Positions 46,249 to 54,569 of a DNA stretch of 64,000 bases are shown piece after piece; position 1 is the first letter of the stretch, and each line of letters begins with the position of its first letter. The stretch covers positions 124,001 to 188,000 of the forward strand of contig NZ_CALEMI010000052.1 in the NCBI RefSeq assembly GCF_937910895.1, read 5' to 3'. The position numbers and the translations under genes were made by a program. The stretch is from an uncultured Dokdonia sp. GTDB taxonomy: Bacteria > Bacteroidota > Bacteroidia > Flavobacteriales > Flavobacteriaceae. The notes beneath the pieces are model-generated. The model saw nothing but the letters and a program-made list of their open reading frames with translations, had not been told where the DNA came from and made no database searches.

Positions 46249-46392
46249 ATGAAAAATCTAATCTTACCTTTAGTTAATTGGGGAATGGGTGCTATCATCA
46301 TAGGTATATTTGCCGTGGTTTGCATTGTTATGGTCGCCGTGGTGTATCATCTGGCTAATAGCGATAAAAAAGGAGATAAAAGTCAAAGCTAG
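46249..46392 (+). CDS. Small single-helix membrane protein after the cco cluster
   Basis: 47 aa from the ATG at 46249. One long hydrophobic helix (about 11-39, WGMGAIIIGIFAVVCIVMV...) and a lysine-rich tail. It is 26 bp after the TauE/SafE-like gene, so likely the last gene of the operon. No family recognised; size and place suggest a small respiratory subunit or assembly factor. Confidence 0.6.
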   Translation: MKNLILPLVNWGMGAIIIGIFAVVCIVMVAVVYHLANSDKKGDKSQS

Positions 46393-46485
46393 TTTAGATA
46401 TATTATAGAAATGCTTATCATCAATGCGATGAGAGCAGAAAGTACATATTCTTTTTTATTATATTCATTTTTATACATAGCAAAA

Positions 46486-46513
46486 AACTACACTGGCATA
46501 TACCAGTGTAGTT
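46486..46513 (-). terminator. Rho-independent terminator of the hsp20 operon
   Basis: An 11-bp perfect stem (AACTACACTGG at 46486-46496 with its complement at 46503-46513). On the minus strand it is followed by a run of T. Confidence 0.88.
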
Positions 46514-46536
46514 CTATGGCTAATTCTTTCCTCCGT

Positions 46537-47013
46537 TTATGATATTGTAATCGTACGAGGTGGTTTTTGTTTTGCCTCTTCTTTTTTGGGTAATTGCACT
46601 CGTAGAATACCATCTACATACGTAGCTTGAATTTTGGCTTCTTCTATAGATTCTGGCAATGTAAATGTGCGTTTAAAAGAAGCATATCCAAATTCTCTAC
46701 GTGTATATATCTCTTCCTGATTATTCTCTTCTTGAGAAATTTCTGAAGAAATTGATAAAACGTGATTGTCAAGATCAATTTGAAAATCTTCTTTACGCAT
46801 ACCTGGCACTGCCATATCAACAAAGTAAGCATCTGTAACCTCACGAATATTGACTTTTGGCAAAGTCATACCTGTATTAAAATTAGACATCATTAAAGCT
46901 GGCAATTCTCTGGAGAACATTGTATCAATCCATGAGGACCAAGCTGGGAAGTCTTGAAATCTATCTTGATTTGCAGAACTTCCATTTTTCTGAACGGTCA
47001 TTAATTTGTCCAT
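46537..47013 (-). CDS. Small heat-shock protein, Hsp20/alpha-crystallin family
   Basis: 158 aa. The alpha-crystallin domain covers about 50-150: VNIREVTDAYFVDMAVPGMRK at its start and the family hallmark AxxxxGxLxxxLPK near the end (ATYVDGILRVQLPKKEE). ATP-independent holdase chaperone in the cytoplasm. It is the last gene of a three-gene minus-strand operon and is followed by a strong terminator. Confidence 0.95.
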   Translation of the reverse strand: MDKLMTVQKNGSSANQDRFQDFPAWSSWIDTMFSRELPALMMSNFNTGMTLPKVNIREVTDAYFVDMAVPGMRKEDFQIDLDNHVLSISSEISQEENNQEEIYTRREFGYASFKRTFTLPESIEEAKIQATYVDGILRVQLPKKEEAKQKPPRTITIS

Positions 47014-47054
47014 AATTTAAAATTTAAGTTAAACAAAAAATCTATATATGTTTT

Positions 47055-47243
47055 CTAGATCCAACGATCTAAAAAACTTTTCTTTTTGGGAATAGCTAGA
47101 AAGACTGTAATCGTAGCCATTATAAGTCCGATTAACAGAAAATGGCTTCCTATCTCATATCCCCACACTTTTAGTGAAGCGCCTGTTAGTGTTGAAAAAA
47201 ATGCAACAAGTCCCAAGAGCAAAACATATTTAATTCTTTTCAT
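47055..47243 (-). CDS. Small two-helix membrane protein in the hsp20 operon
   Basis: 62 aa with two hydrophobic segments (about 5-27 and 31-50) and a basic end (PKKKSFLDRW). Unrecognised. It lies 12 bp after the upstream crystallin-like gene and 41 bp before hsp20, so it is likely co-transcribed and may be a membrane-stress protein. Confidence 0.6.
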   Translation of the reverse strand: MKRIKYVLLLGLVAFFSTLTGASLKVWGYEIGSHFLLIGLIMATITVFLAIPKKKSFLDRWI

Positions 47244-47255
47244 AATTGTAGTATT

Positions 47256-47630
47256 TTAAGTTATTCCATAAGGTGTTATAAATGATTTTCTAGCCTGTTT
47301 TTTTCTTATCGTAATACATAGACAATCGTCTATAAAAGAGTTCTCCTCTATATGCGTATATAATGGATCAGGAATTGATAAAAAACTTTCTGTAAATACA
47401 GGTGTTTTTAAAACTTGACCTTTATTAACGTATACCTTTTCTGTCATTATTCTTAATGTAAGAATCCCATTCTCTAAAGTGATCGTGTGGTTGTATGCTT
47501 TTAATAATGGCGATTTCAATCTGATTTTTAAAGCATCATCCTCAAATCTCATATCTAGTTCTTTGAGCTTAAAAGTATGTTGTCTAACGGAACTAGAGAT
47601 TGGATACTTGTTAACATTATTTACACTCAT
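47256..47630 (-). CDS. Divergent Hsp20/alpha-crystallin-like protein
   Basis: 124 aa. The beta-strand pattern fits a small heat-shock core (LRIMTEKVYV, TPVFTESFLSIPDPLYTHI, then DDCLCITIRKK, in the place of the GxLxIxxPKK strand). The usual hallmark residues are weak, so this is a tentative call. It starts an operon with the small membrane protein and hsp20. Confidence 0.6.
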   Translation of the reverse strand: MSVNNVNKYPISSSVRQHTFKLKELDMRFEDDALKIRLKSPLLKAYNHTITLENGILTLRIMTEKVYVNKGQVLKTPVFTESFLSIPDPLYTHIEENSFIDDCLCITIRKKQARKSFITPYGIT

Positions 47631-47741
47631 CGTACAAACAACTATTAATTATTAAACAATAACTATACGTCCTCTTCATTGAGATCATGATCTCTCAAGA
47701 CATTTATGATTTTACAAAAAAAATGCCATTCTGGTTTTGTA

Positions 47742-47777
47742 CGCTCCTGTCTGCCGTCAGACAGGTTCGCGAAAGCG
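47742..47777. repeat. Nested palindromes: CGCT...TTCGCGAAAGCG interrupted by a second palindrome
   Basis: CGCT (47742-47745) and TTCGCGAAAGCG (47766-47777) are the two parts of the common CGCTTTCGCGAAAGCG palindrome. Between them lies CCTGTCTGCCGTCAGACAGG (47746-47765), itself an inverted repeat. This looks like one dispersed repeat inserted in another. Confidence 0.75.
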
Positions 47778-47898
47778 ACATCTGAAAAAATGTCAGTTTC
47801 ATAGATACTCCTCATGGCAAGATTCTAAATATTAAACCCCGATCTAATATTGGAGCCAACCATAGATTCTGCTTGATACTTAAACAAGTTCAGTGTCA

Positions 47899-47959
47899 AG
47901 CGGGATTAGTTCAACTAGCCATTTTGTATGCGTCTTTCAGACTTTATAAAACAGCGTTT
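47899..47959. repeat. Structured repeat AGCGGGATTAGTTCAACT..., copy 1
   Basis: 61 nt that match copy 2 (48051-48111) with a single difference. It holds a TTTTGTA/TATAAAA stem with an inner GTCT/AGAC stem. It lies between the crystallin-like gene and hemN, in tandem with copy 2 at a distance of 152 bp. No coding frame is seen. Confidence 0.75.
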
Positions 47960-48039
47960 TGTAAATAAAAGATAGTAAACCCCAGAGCAAGTTCTTACAC
48001 TACAAATTGACCCAAGGATTGAGATAGTAAACCATAGAT

Positions 48040-48115
48040 CCCGCTGAAAAAGCGGGATTAGTTCAACTAGCCATTTTGTATGCGTCTTTCAGACTTTACA
48101 AAACAGCGTTTCACT
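48040..48115. repeat. Structured repeat AGCGGGATTAGTTCAACT..., copy 2
   Basis: Starts with a perfect CCCGCT/AGCGGG hairpin (48040-48056), continues with the common core, and holds the stem TTTTGTA/TACAAAA. The one base that differs from copy 1 turns a G-U pair into G-C. It ends near TTTCACTAA, also present in copy 3 before argG. Confidence 0.75.
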
Positions 48116-48121
48116 AACAAA

Positions 48122-48149
48122 AAAAAGGAAAGCATTACGCCTTCCTTTC
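48122..48149 (-). terminator. Rho-independent terminator of hemN
   Basis: AAAGGAA and TTCCTTT form the stem. On the minus strand, after the hemN stop, the hairpin is followed by a run of seven T. Confidence 0.85.
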
Positions 48150-48181
48150 TTCCCAACTATAAACATCAAAAACCATCTCTA

Positions 48182-49543
48182 CTACACTGTCATAGAAAAC
48201 AATGGTGTTTCTGGTTTTTTTCGCTGTAGGCGCATATCAAAGGGCAAACATATATTACGCACAAAAGGACGCCCTTTTTTAGTCACCTCTATTTTTTTAG
48301 GATAGATTTCTATAAGTCCATCGTTTTCAAGTTCTTTTAATTTGATAAGCACATCAGGAAGTTCAGGAAAGTATAGAGAAGACTCTTCCCAAGAGGTGGC
48401 AAACGTACACATCAAATTAAGGATATGGGTACGTATAATGAGATCTTCATCTGTCAGGATATGTCCTCTAAAAACAGGGAGAATCCCATCATCTACAAGT
48501 TGTTGATATTCCTCTACGTTTTTTACATTTTGAGCAAAACTATACCAACTATCACTAATAGCAGATACCCCTAGTCCTATCATGACTTGTGTTTTGGCAG
48601 CATTATATCCCATAAAATTTCTATGAATGGTACCATTTTGTTGTGCTTCATATAAAGCATCTGTCTTTAAAGCAAAATGATCCATCCCTATTTCCACATA
48701 GCCTGCTTTGGTAAGCATAGTTTTTCCAATCTCATATTGTTTACGTTTTTGCAATGCTGAAGGCAAGTCTTTTTCTTTAAAACCTCGTTGCCCATTTCCT
48801 TTCATCCATGGCACGTGTGCATAACTATAAAACGCAATACGATCTGGTCGTAATGTGATTGTTTTATGTATGGTATGTATCACATCATCTTGTGTCTGAA
48901 AAGGAAGTCCGTAAATAATATCATGCCCTACAGAGGTATATCCTTCTTCCCGTGCATTACAGGTTGCTTTTTGTACGTGTTGATAAGGTTGAAGACGATT
49001 AATTGCTTTTTGTACAACTTCATTATAATCTTGCACGCCATAACATACTCGTGTAAAATTGTGTGTGGCGAGTGCTGCTAGATGTGCTTTAGTTGTATTA
49101 TTGGGATGACCTTCAAAACTTAATTCACAATCTGGTGCTTGTTTGGCAATGGTAAAAATACCTGATAGCAATCTGTCTAGATGTGCTGGCGAAAAAAAGG
49201 TAGGCGTACCTCCCCCTAGATGAAGCTGTTTAACAATAGGCCTTTCATCAAACAACTCATTATACAATACAAATTCTTTTATAATGGATTGTATGTAGGG
49301 AACTTCAACCTCATGGTTTTTTGTAATCCGTTTATTACAGCCACAAAATGTACACATGCTTTCGCAAAATGGTAAATGTATGTACACACTTATACCCTCG
49401 CTGGTATTGCTTTCGCGAAAGCTATCTTGCAACGTTTTCTTCCAGTCTTTTAAGTAGAATTGTTCCTGATCCCAATAAGGTACTGTGGGATAACTCGTAT
49501 ATCGTGGTCCAGCTACATTGTATTTTGAAATAAGTGTGCACAT
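48182..49543 (-). CDS. hemN: Oxygen-independent coproporphyrinogen III dehydrogenase
   Basis: 453 aa, the usual length for HemN. The N-terminus has the family motif NVAGPRYTSYPT. The radical-SAM cluster motif is C60-x3-C64-x2-C67, with Cys69 next to it (CESMCTFCGC), and the glycine-rich SAM motif is LGGGTP. The C-terminal HemN domain is present. It performs haem synthesis without O2 in the cytoplasm, which fits Fnr control: an Fnr-like site lies before the small membrane gene 12 bp upstream, and the two look like one operon. The palindrome GCTTTCGCGAAAGC is inside the gene and is read as SFRES near residue 42. Confidence 0.96.
   Translation of the reverse strand: MCTLISKYNVAGPRYTSYPTVPYWDQEQFYLKDWKKTLQDSFRESNTSEGISVYIHLPFCESMCTFCGCNKRITKNHEVEVPYIQSIIKEFVLYNELFDERPIVKQLHLGGGTPTFFSPAHLDRLLSGIFTIAKQAPDCELSFEGHPNNTTKAHLAALATHNFTRVCYGVQDYNEVVQKAINRLQPYQHVQKATCNAREEGYTSVGHDIIYGLPFQTQDDVIHTIHKTITLRPDRIAFYSYAHVPWMKGNGQRGFKEKDLPSALQKRKQYEIGKTMLTKAGYVEIGMDHFALKTDALYEAQQNGTIHRNFMGYNAAKTQVMIGLGVSAISDSWYSFAQNVKNVEEYQQLVDDGILPVFRGHILTDEDLIIRTHILNLMCTFATSWEESSLYFPELPDVLIKLKELENDGLIEIYPKKIEVTKKGRPFVRNICLPFDMRLQRKKPETPLFSMTV
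49409..49422. repeat. Dispersed palindrome GCTTTCGCGAAAGC inside hemN
   Basis: Exact copy, translated on the minus strand as SFRES. A degraded half copy lies at about 49359-49368. Confidence 0.9.
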
Positions 49544-49555
49544 TAGAAGTATGTT

Positions 49556-49843
49556 TTAAAACAAGAGTCCCGTAGAGATGGTTAGCAAACTTACGATCAC
49601 ACTTGTGATTAAAAGATTAAGTACTAAATTTGGTTTTTGTACGGTTAGGATAGATGCATTATGTGCACTGCAAGCAGCCACCACAAAGAATACTTGTGTC
49701 ATTTGAGCAAGTCCGTTGCCTTGCATCATCGTAGTCATCACAGCAATAGAACCTAAACAGGTTGACAAAATAATAGCAAGTGCAGAATAGCCAATAAAGT
49801 TTTCATTCCAATCGGTACTGATTTTTGTATATAGTGCATTCAT
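49556..49843 (-). CDS. Small membrane protein upstream of hemN, Fnr-controlled
   Basis: 95 aa with about three hydrophobic segments (18-40, 44-60, 70-95). No family recognised. It is the first gene behind an optimal Fnr-like site with a matching -7 box and is 12 bp from hemN, so a role in micro-oxic metabolism is likely. Confidence 0.72.
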   Translation of the reverse strand: MNALYTKISTDWNENFIGYSALAIILSTCLGSIAVMTTMMQGNGLAQMTQVFFVVAACSAHNASILTVQKPNLVLNLLITSVIVSLLTISTGLLF

Positions 49844-49870
49844 AGTGATAAGATGTTTTTAATTACAGGT

Positions 49871-49913
49871 CAAAACTATGATATGACAGACGGGAAAAAG
49901 ATGACTTTTGTCA
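49871..49913 (-). promoter_or_regulatory. Fnr-like site and promoter of the hemN operon
   Basis: TGACTTTTGTCA (49902-49913); on the minus strand the -7 box TAGTTTTG is at 49878-49871. The centre of the site is 36.5 bp from the end of the box, as at the other Fnr-like promoters of this window. Confidence 0.82.
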
Positions 49914-50036
49914 CCTTTTAGAAAACAACGCATACATGACTTGATTTTTCACTTTAAAAAGTGAAAATCATCTTGGATTTTTTAAGAAAGAAATAAAACT
50001 ACGTAACCTTTTTAAGTCTACCTTCGATAAAAAATA

Positions 50037-50639
50037 ATGTCGATAGAGCGTAGAGTACAATTGGTAGAAAATCTTTTTCATCAATTAGAGCAAGAAAGTG
50101 CAGAGTTTCAAAAATCATCAGGAATAGGTTGTGTTTCTGGTTGTGGAAAGTGCTGTACATACCCAGATGTAGAAGCTTCTCCTTTAGAGTTTTTACCATG
50201 GGCTTTTCACTTATTTTTAAATGGACAAGCAGAAAAGACGTTAGAAATACTTACTAAAACAAATCATCCAACGTGTCTGATTTACAAACCCCTAACTATT
50301 TTAGGACAGGGTCGTTGTAGCGATTACAAATATCGAGGTTTGATTTGTCGACTATTTGGATTTGGTGCCAATACGGATAAATATGGGAATTTAAGATTGG
50401 CTACGTGTAAAATCATCAAGGAAGGTCAAGCCGAAAAGTATAACACTACCAACGAAGCTATTAAAAAAGGATTATATGTGCCTGTTTTTACAGAATACTA
50501 TATGCAGCTAAACCAAATAGATTTTTACTTAGGAAATAAGATTTTACCTATAAATAAAGCCCTTAAAATGGCTATCGAAGAAGTGTTGCAATACTATGCT
50601 TATAGAACTTTTCCTGGTGCAGGGAAAGAATGTATTTAG
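50037..50639 (+). CDS. YkgJ-like cysteine-cluster (zinc/iron-chelating) protein
   Basis: 200 aa. The motif C32-x3-C36-x2-CC39-40 (CVSGCGKCC) followed by two more Cys regions (NHPTCLIY, then GRCSDYKYRGLICRLFG) is that of the YkgJ/UPF0153 family, thought to bind a metal cluster. Cytoplasmic. Single gene; function in the cell unknown. Confidence 0.88.
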   Translation: MSIERRVQLVENLFHQLEQESAEFQKSSGIGCVSGCGKCCTYPDVEASPLEFLPWAFHLFLNGQAEKTLEILTKTNHPTCLIYKPLTILGQGRCSDYKYRGLICRLFGFGANTDKYGNLRLATCKIIKEGQAEKYNTTNEAIKKGLYVPVFTEYYMQLNQIDFYLGNKILPINKALKMAIEEVLQYYAYRTFPGAGKECI

Positions 50640-50693
50640 CTCAAAGAATTACTGTCTAATTTACCATAAAAATAGAAGTTCTTAACGAATTCA

Positions 50694-53408
50694 CTACAAA
50701 GTATAAACAAATCTAAAGGTTACAAATCGTGGCTGAATAAAAGTTTCTGACGTAAATACAGATAAATTATTTGCACTGTTTCTTACTTGAGAGTCAATGT
50801 CTAGTATATTGGTCGCTTTGAGTTCATATTCCCATTTAGCATCTCTATCTTTTCTATACGAAAGTGTCGCATCCCAGTTCTGGAAAGATTGAGATTCTCC
50901 ATTACCAAGATCTTGATTGGTATAACTATAGTTTGTACGGAATGTAACTGATTTCCAGATGTAGGCATCAAACTCAATAGAAGGTGCATTGGTAACAAAA
51001 GTTGTTTTACGCCCTCCTTGATTATTATTGGTCACGCTATAACGATATGTCAAACTCACGTTAGGCGCTACTTTATAATTGGTGCGAATCCCTGGAGTAT
51101 ACGTCTGTGTATAGCCTTCATTAAGTGATTGCTGTCCTTGAATGAATTGATTGATCTTACTGTAATTAAAATTAGCATTTAAGGTTCCTCTAATCTTTCC
51201 AAATGTACGTTGTACACGTCCAAAGACATTTACATTTTCATCGGCAAAATTAGAATTAAAAAAAGTACTTGTTCGGATCACATTCTCAAAATTGGTCAGC
51301 CCTCGTATCTGGTCAATATTGCTTGAATATGCTGCTCTTGCAAATACATTGGTATAATTAAAAAGGTTGAAACTGCTGTAAAACAGACTTACATTATGAG
51401 ATAATGCGTTCTGAAGGTCTGACTCTCCAAATTGAATGTTATTGAAATTGTTTAACACTAAACCTTCTGCTAATCGTGTCACATCTGTAAACTGATTACG
51501 CATATCATATCGTAATGTCAAGGACTCACTCTTTTTTAATTGGATTCGGGTCTCAAAGTCTGGTAAAAAGCGAAAGAAGTTGTCTTCAAAAGTTTCTCCA
51601 AACTGTGTGTTTTTGTTTCCGTATGCATGTACTGAAAAGCCTGGAGTGATGGTAAATTTACCTGTTTTAAATCTATAATGTGCTCCTACATAAATATCAC
51701 TAAAAGTGTACTCTGTATCATTCGTGGCACGACCATCATTAAATGTTGGTGTTGGATTAAAGAGAGATTCATCTTCTAGAAACTGGAAAATAGCAGAATT
51801 AAATTGTTGACGACTTAGGATCGTTCCTAAGGTCAGATTGAGGTTGCTTTTTGTATTAAGGATGTTGTAGTAATCTAATTTGGCATCTAACTGATTTGAC
51901 TTAATACGCCTGTCTTGACCTATGTTATAATTGGTTAATGAGGTATCCAATCCTAAACCATCTGCAGTGGTATCAAAAGCATCATCTCCATTTGGATCGT
52001 TTACTAAAAGTGCATTGTAGAATGGATCTTCGTTTTTATATAAATGCTGTGCTTCAAAAGCGAAAATATTGGTTTCGTTAAGCGTATAGTAATAATTTAT
52101 ATTCTGATTGATGCTAAATGGTGTGACTTCATCTAGTTGGTTGGTATCCCCAATAACAGAAGAAAAGACATTCTGGTTTTGGCTGTCATTAGATACGCGA
52201 GCTAACACATCATAATCCAATTGATTATTAACGTTTGGTTGATAAGATGCACTCAATTTTAATAACCCCTGATTTGAACGCTCTCTGCTTGATTGTTCTG
52301 TCGCTTCGTCAGGAATTCCTAATTCTTGATTTGTATATTGGATAAAACTTGTTTCTCTGGAAAGAATACGGCTACTATTGTAAATAAGAAATCCGCTCAA
52401 ATCCAAAGCTTGATTTGGGGAGTAACTAAAATTACCTGTTGCCAACTTATTTTCTATTTCTAGAGCATTGCCTTGAGTCGTTAAGAAATTCAGACTATTA
52501 TCTCCAAGGTTGATACTTGTTCCGCTACTTCTACTTGGCGATCGGAAACCGCCTCCAAAGTTTCTAATATCACGTCTGGTTAATGCTGCTTCTCCCGTAT
52601 TATTGATATCTCCGATAAAATTAATACTGTATTTTGGATTGTAATAAAACAGTTTTGGTTGCACCAAGTATAATGCATTATCTGGTGAAGTACCCGCTCC
52701 TGCAGTAATATTACCAAACCAAAAATTTTCTTTTCCTTCCTTTAATTTTATGTTTAGTGCCACATTATCTTGGTTATTGGTAACTCCGCTGAGTTGACCC
52801 ACTTCTGAATAGTTTCGTAATACTTCTATTTTATCTACAGCTTTTGATGGGATATTTTTCGTTGCTAATTTGGTGTCGCCATCAAAAAAATCTTTCCCAT
52901 TAACCATCAATTTATTAACTACCTTACCTTCTACTTCAATTTGCCCATCTTCATTGATTTCTACCCCTGGTAATTTTTCCAATACATCTTCTAACTTCCG
53001 TTCTGTTCCGTTTTTAAAAGAATCCGCATTATAAATCAACGTATCTCCCTTTACGGTCACTGGCATTTCAAAGGTAAGCTCTATCTCATCCAAGGAGTTA
53101 TCTGGTTGGAGTATATAATCTCTTGTGATATCACTTTCTTGTGTTGGAAGGATTTCCTCAAAAGTTTTCAATCCTATGTAACTCACCTGTATTTTATAGG
53201 TATTATTTTTTCCTAATTCTAGCTTATACTTTCCTTCTTCATTCGTAATACCATAGGATTCTAGTCCACTTGTTTCTTGATTTATTGCGATTATATTTGC
53301 TAACTCTAAGGGATTATTCAAACTATCCTTAACCACGCCTTCTAGTTTGACTTGAGCGTGAGTAAGCCCCGCTACAAAAAGTAGTGCGAAACAAAATATA
53401 TTTTTCAT
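50694..53408 (-). CDS. TonB-dependent-receptor-type outer-membrane beta-barrel protein
   Basis: 904 aa. Signal peptide about 1-18 (FCFALLFVAGLTHAQ). A carboxypeptidase-regulatory-like domain at about 20-95 starts with LEGVVKDSLNNPLELANIIAI. A plug region follows (LEDVLEKLPGVEINEDGQIEVEGKVV split around MVNGKDFF). The rest is a barrel rich in aromatic strands, ending in VTFRFVYTL with a terminal aromatic/hydrophobic strand. This is the 'outer membrane beta-barrel' class with a plug but no SusD partner. The cargo cannot be told. It is followed upstream by a GLPGLI-family gene, a pairing seen often in Flavobacteria. Confidence 0.92.
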   Translation of the reverse strand: MKNIFCFALLFVAGLTHAQVKLEGVVKDSLNNPLELANIIAINQETSGLESYGITNEEGKYKLELGKNNTYKIQVSYIGLKTFEEILPTQESDITRDYILQPDNSLDEIELTFEMPVTVKGDTLIYNADSFKNGTERKLEDVLEKLPGVEINEDGQIEVEGKVVNKLMVNGKDFFDGDTKLATKNIPSKAVDKIEVLRNYSEVGQLSGVTNNQDNVALNIKLKEGKENFWFGNITAGAGTSPDNALYLVQPKLFYYNPKYSINFIGDINNTGEAALTRRDIRNFGGGFRSPSRSSGTSINLGDNSLNFLTTQGNALEIENKLATGNFSYSPNQALDLSGFLIYNSSRILSRETSFIQYTNQELGIPDEATEQSSRERSNQGLLKLSASYQPNVNNQLDYDVLARVSNDSQNQNVFSSVIGDTNQLDEVTPFSINQNINYYYTLNETNIFAFEAQHLYKNEDPFYNALLVNDPNGDDAFDTTADGLGLDTSLTNYNIGQDRRIKSNQLDAKLDYYNILNTKSNLNLTLGTILSRQQFNSAIFQFLEDESLFNPTPTFNDGRATNDTEYTFSDIYVGAHYRFKTGKFTITPGFSVHAYGNKNTQFGETFEDNFFRFLPDFETRIQLKKSESLTLRYDMRNQFTDVTRLAEGLVLNNFNNIQFGESDLQNALSHNVSLFYSSFNLFNYTNVFARAAYSSNIDQIRGLTNFENVIRTSTFFNSNFADENVNVFGRVQRTFGKIRGTLNANFNYSKINQFIQGQQSLNEGYTQTYTPGIRTNYKVAPNVSLTYRYSVTNNNQGGRKTTFVTNAPSIEFDAYIWKSVTFRTNYSYTNQDLGNGESQSFQNWDATLSYRKDRDAKWEYELKATNILDIDSQVRNSANNLSVFTSETFIQPRFVTFRFVYTL

Positions 53409-53465
53409 AATGTGTGGTACTTGCTAGTTTGAATGGTCTTTTAAATGCAGTGTAGCCGGTTGATC

Positions 53466-54317
53466 TTAACCTCGTGTTCTTCCTCGGTTGTTTCTCATCT
53501 CTTGCATTTTCTCAGTAATCGTCTCTTTATATGCCATCTTTGTAATGACCTTCCCTTTATCTGGAGCTTCAATTGTAATTTTCTCCTTAGGGTTCATGAC
53601 AATTTTAGAACATAATAAAGTAGTATTTCCTGCACTCACCTCTAAAATAAGTCCTGGAAGACCCCAAAATTCGCTTGGTCCATGTCCTACTGGTATTTGA
53701 GGTGTGTACCATGCTTCGACTTCCGTCGTTTTTACTTCAGGTTCTTGGGCTTGTCCACTTATGGTATCTGTTTCCTTATTAGGAGTTGGTCTTAGATCAC
53801 TCCAAGAAAAATTATACCAACTTAATTCAGACGTTGGTATGGAAGCGGTTGCTTTAAAGCACATGTATTGTCCTATTTGCTTCGATTCCGTACCCATTTT
53901 CCAGTTTATGGCTTGTAACTTATCCTTCACTAAAAATTGCTTTCCATAAAATTCCTGACTCTGGACTAAGGCATTTTCCTTAATATTTTTATATTGTTCT
54001 CCTTGTGTGAAGTTCTGACCCCAAGAATCTGTAGCACCAGACATAGCGTCTAATTTATCCTCTTCATTAAATATAGACTCTTCTTTATTAAAGTCCAATA
54101 CATAGGTTTTTTCTAATCTACCCTTAAGACGTGCTTGAACTTGCTTTTTTTGTGCTTCGCTCATTCTAGCTCCCCAACTACCCAAATCCATAGTAGATTT
54201 TGAAAAGTAAACTGCCTGACCTTGAAACTCTTGAACAGTTGGTGTGGGTTTAACTGATAGAAATACTAAAACGACTAAAATACTTAATTTAGAGAAAATT
54301 GTTTTCATAATTGGCAA
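53466..54317 (-). CDS. GLPGLI family exported protein
   Basis: 283 aa. Signal peptide in the first 25 residues; the true start may be Met4 (MKTIFSKLS). The defining motif is present as WGLPGLILEV near residue 223. Family members are exported and lie next to TonB-type receptors; their function is unknown. It is first in an apparent operon with the receptor (gap 57 bp). The C-terminus is basic (RNNRGRTRG). Confidence 0.92.
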   Translation of the reverse strand: MPIMKTIFSKLSILVVLVFLSVKPTPTVQEFQGQAVYFSKSTMDLGSWGARMSEAQKKQVQARLKGRLEKTYVLDFNKEESIFNEEDKLDAMSGATDSWGQNFTQGEQYKNIKENALVQSQEFYGKQFLVKDKLQAINWKMGTESKQIGQYMCFKATASIPTSELSWYNFSWSDLRPTPNKETDTISGQAQEPEVKTTEVEAWYTPQIPVGHGPSEFWGLPGLILEVSAGNTTLLCSKIVMNPKEKITIEAPDKGKVITKMAYKETITEKMQEMRNNRGRTRG

Positions 54318-54569
54318 CTAAGATTGTTTTGTTGAACTAAAGTAAACAAATATTAAACAGCGCAGTGTTATTTATTGAAAAATTAACATTAGCAACGTTC
54401 CTTAACAGTTACGATTTTTACCTTATATCACTGCTATCTATAAAAATGAGTGCTTTATATTCTTTCGCTTAAAGCGAAAAAGGACTAAGAAAAACTATCT
54501 GATTTTTAATCTTAACTATTCAGGTTTCTAAAAGGATACGCTTTACATTTTTTTGAAATTTACTTGAGA

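Noticed and set aside
47681-47694. Palindrome GAGATCATGATCTC upstream of the small heat-shock operon as a further Fnr site
   Set aside because: Half-site spacing differs and no -7 box stands at the 36.5-bp distance seen for the other four.
47899-47959. tRNA-like start (GCGGGATTAG...) in the structured repeat
   Set aside because: No anticodon or T arm follows, and the three copies share a different fold.
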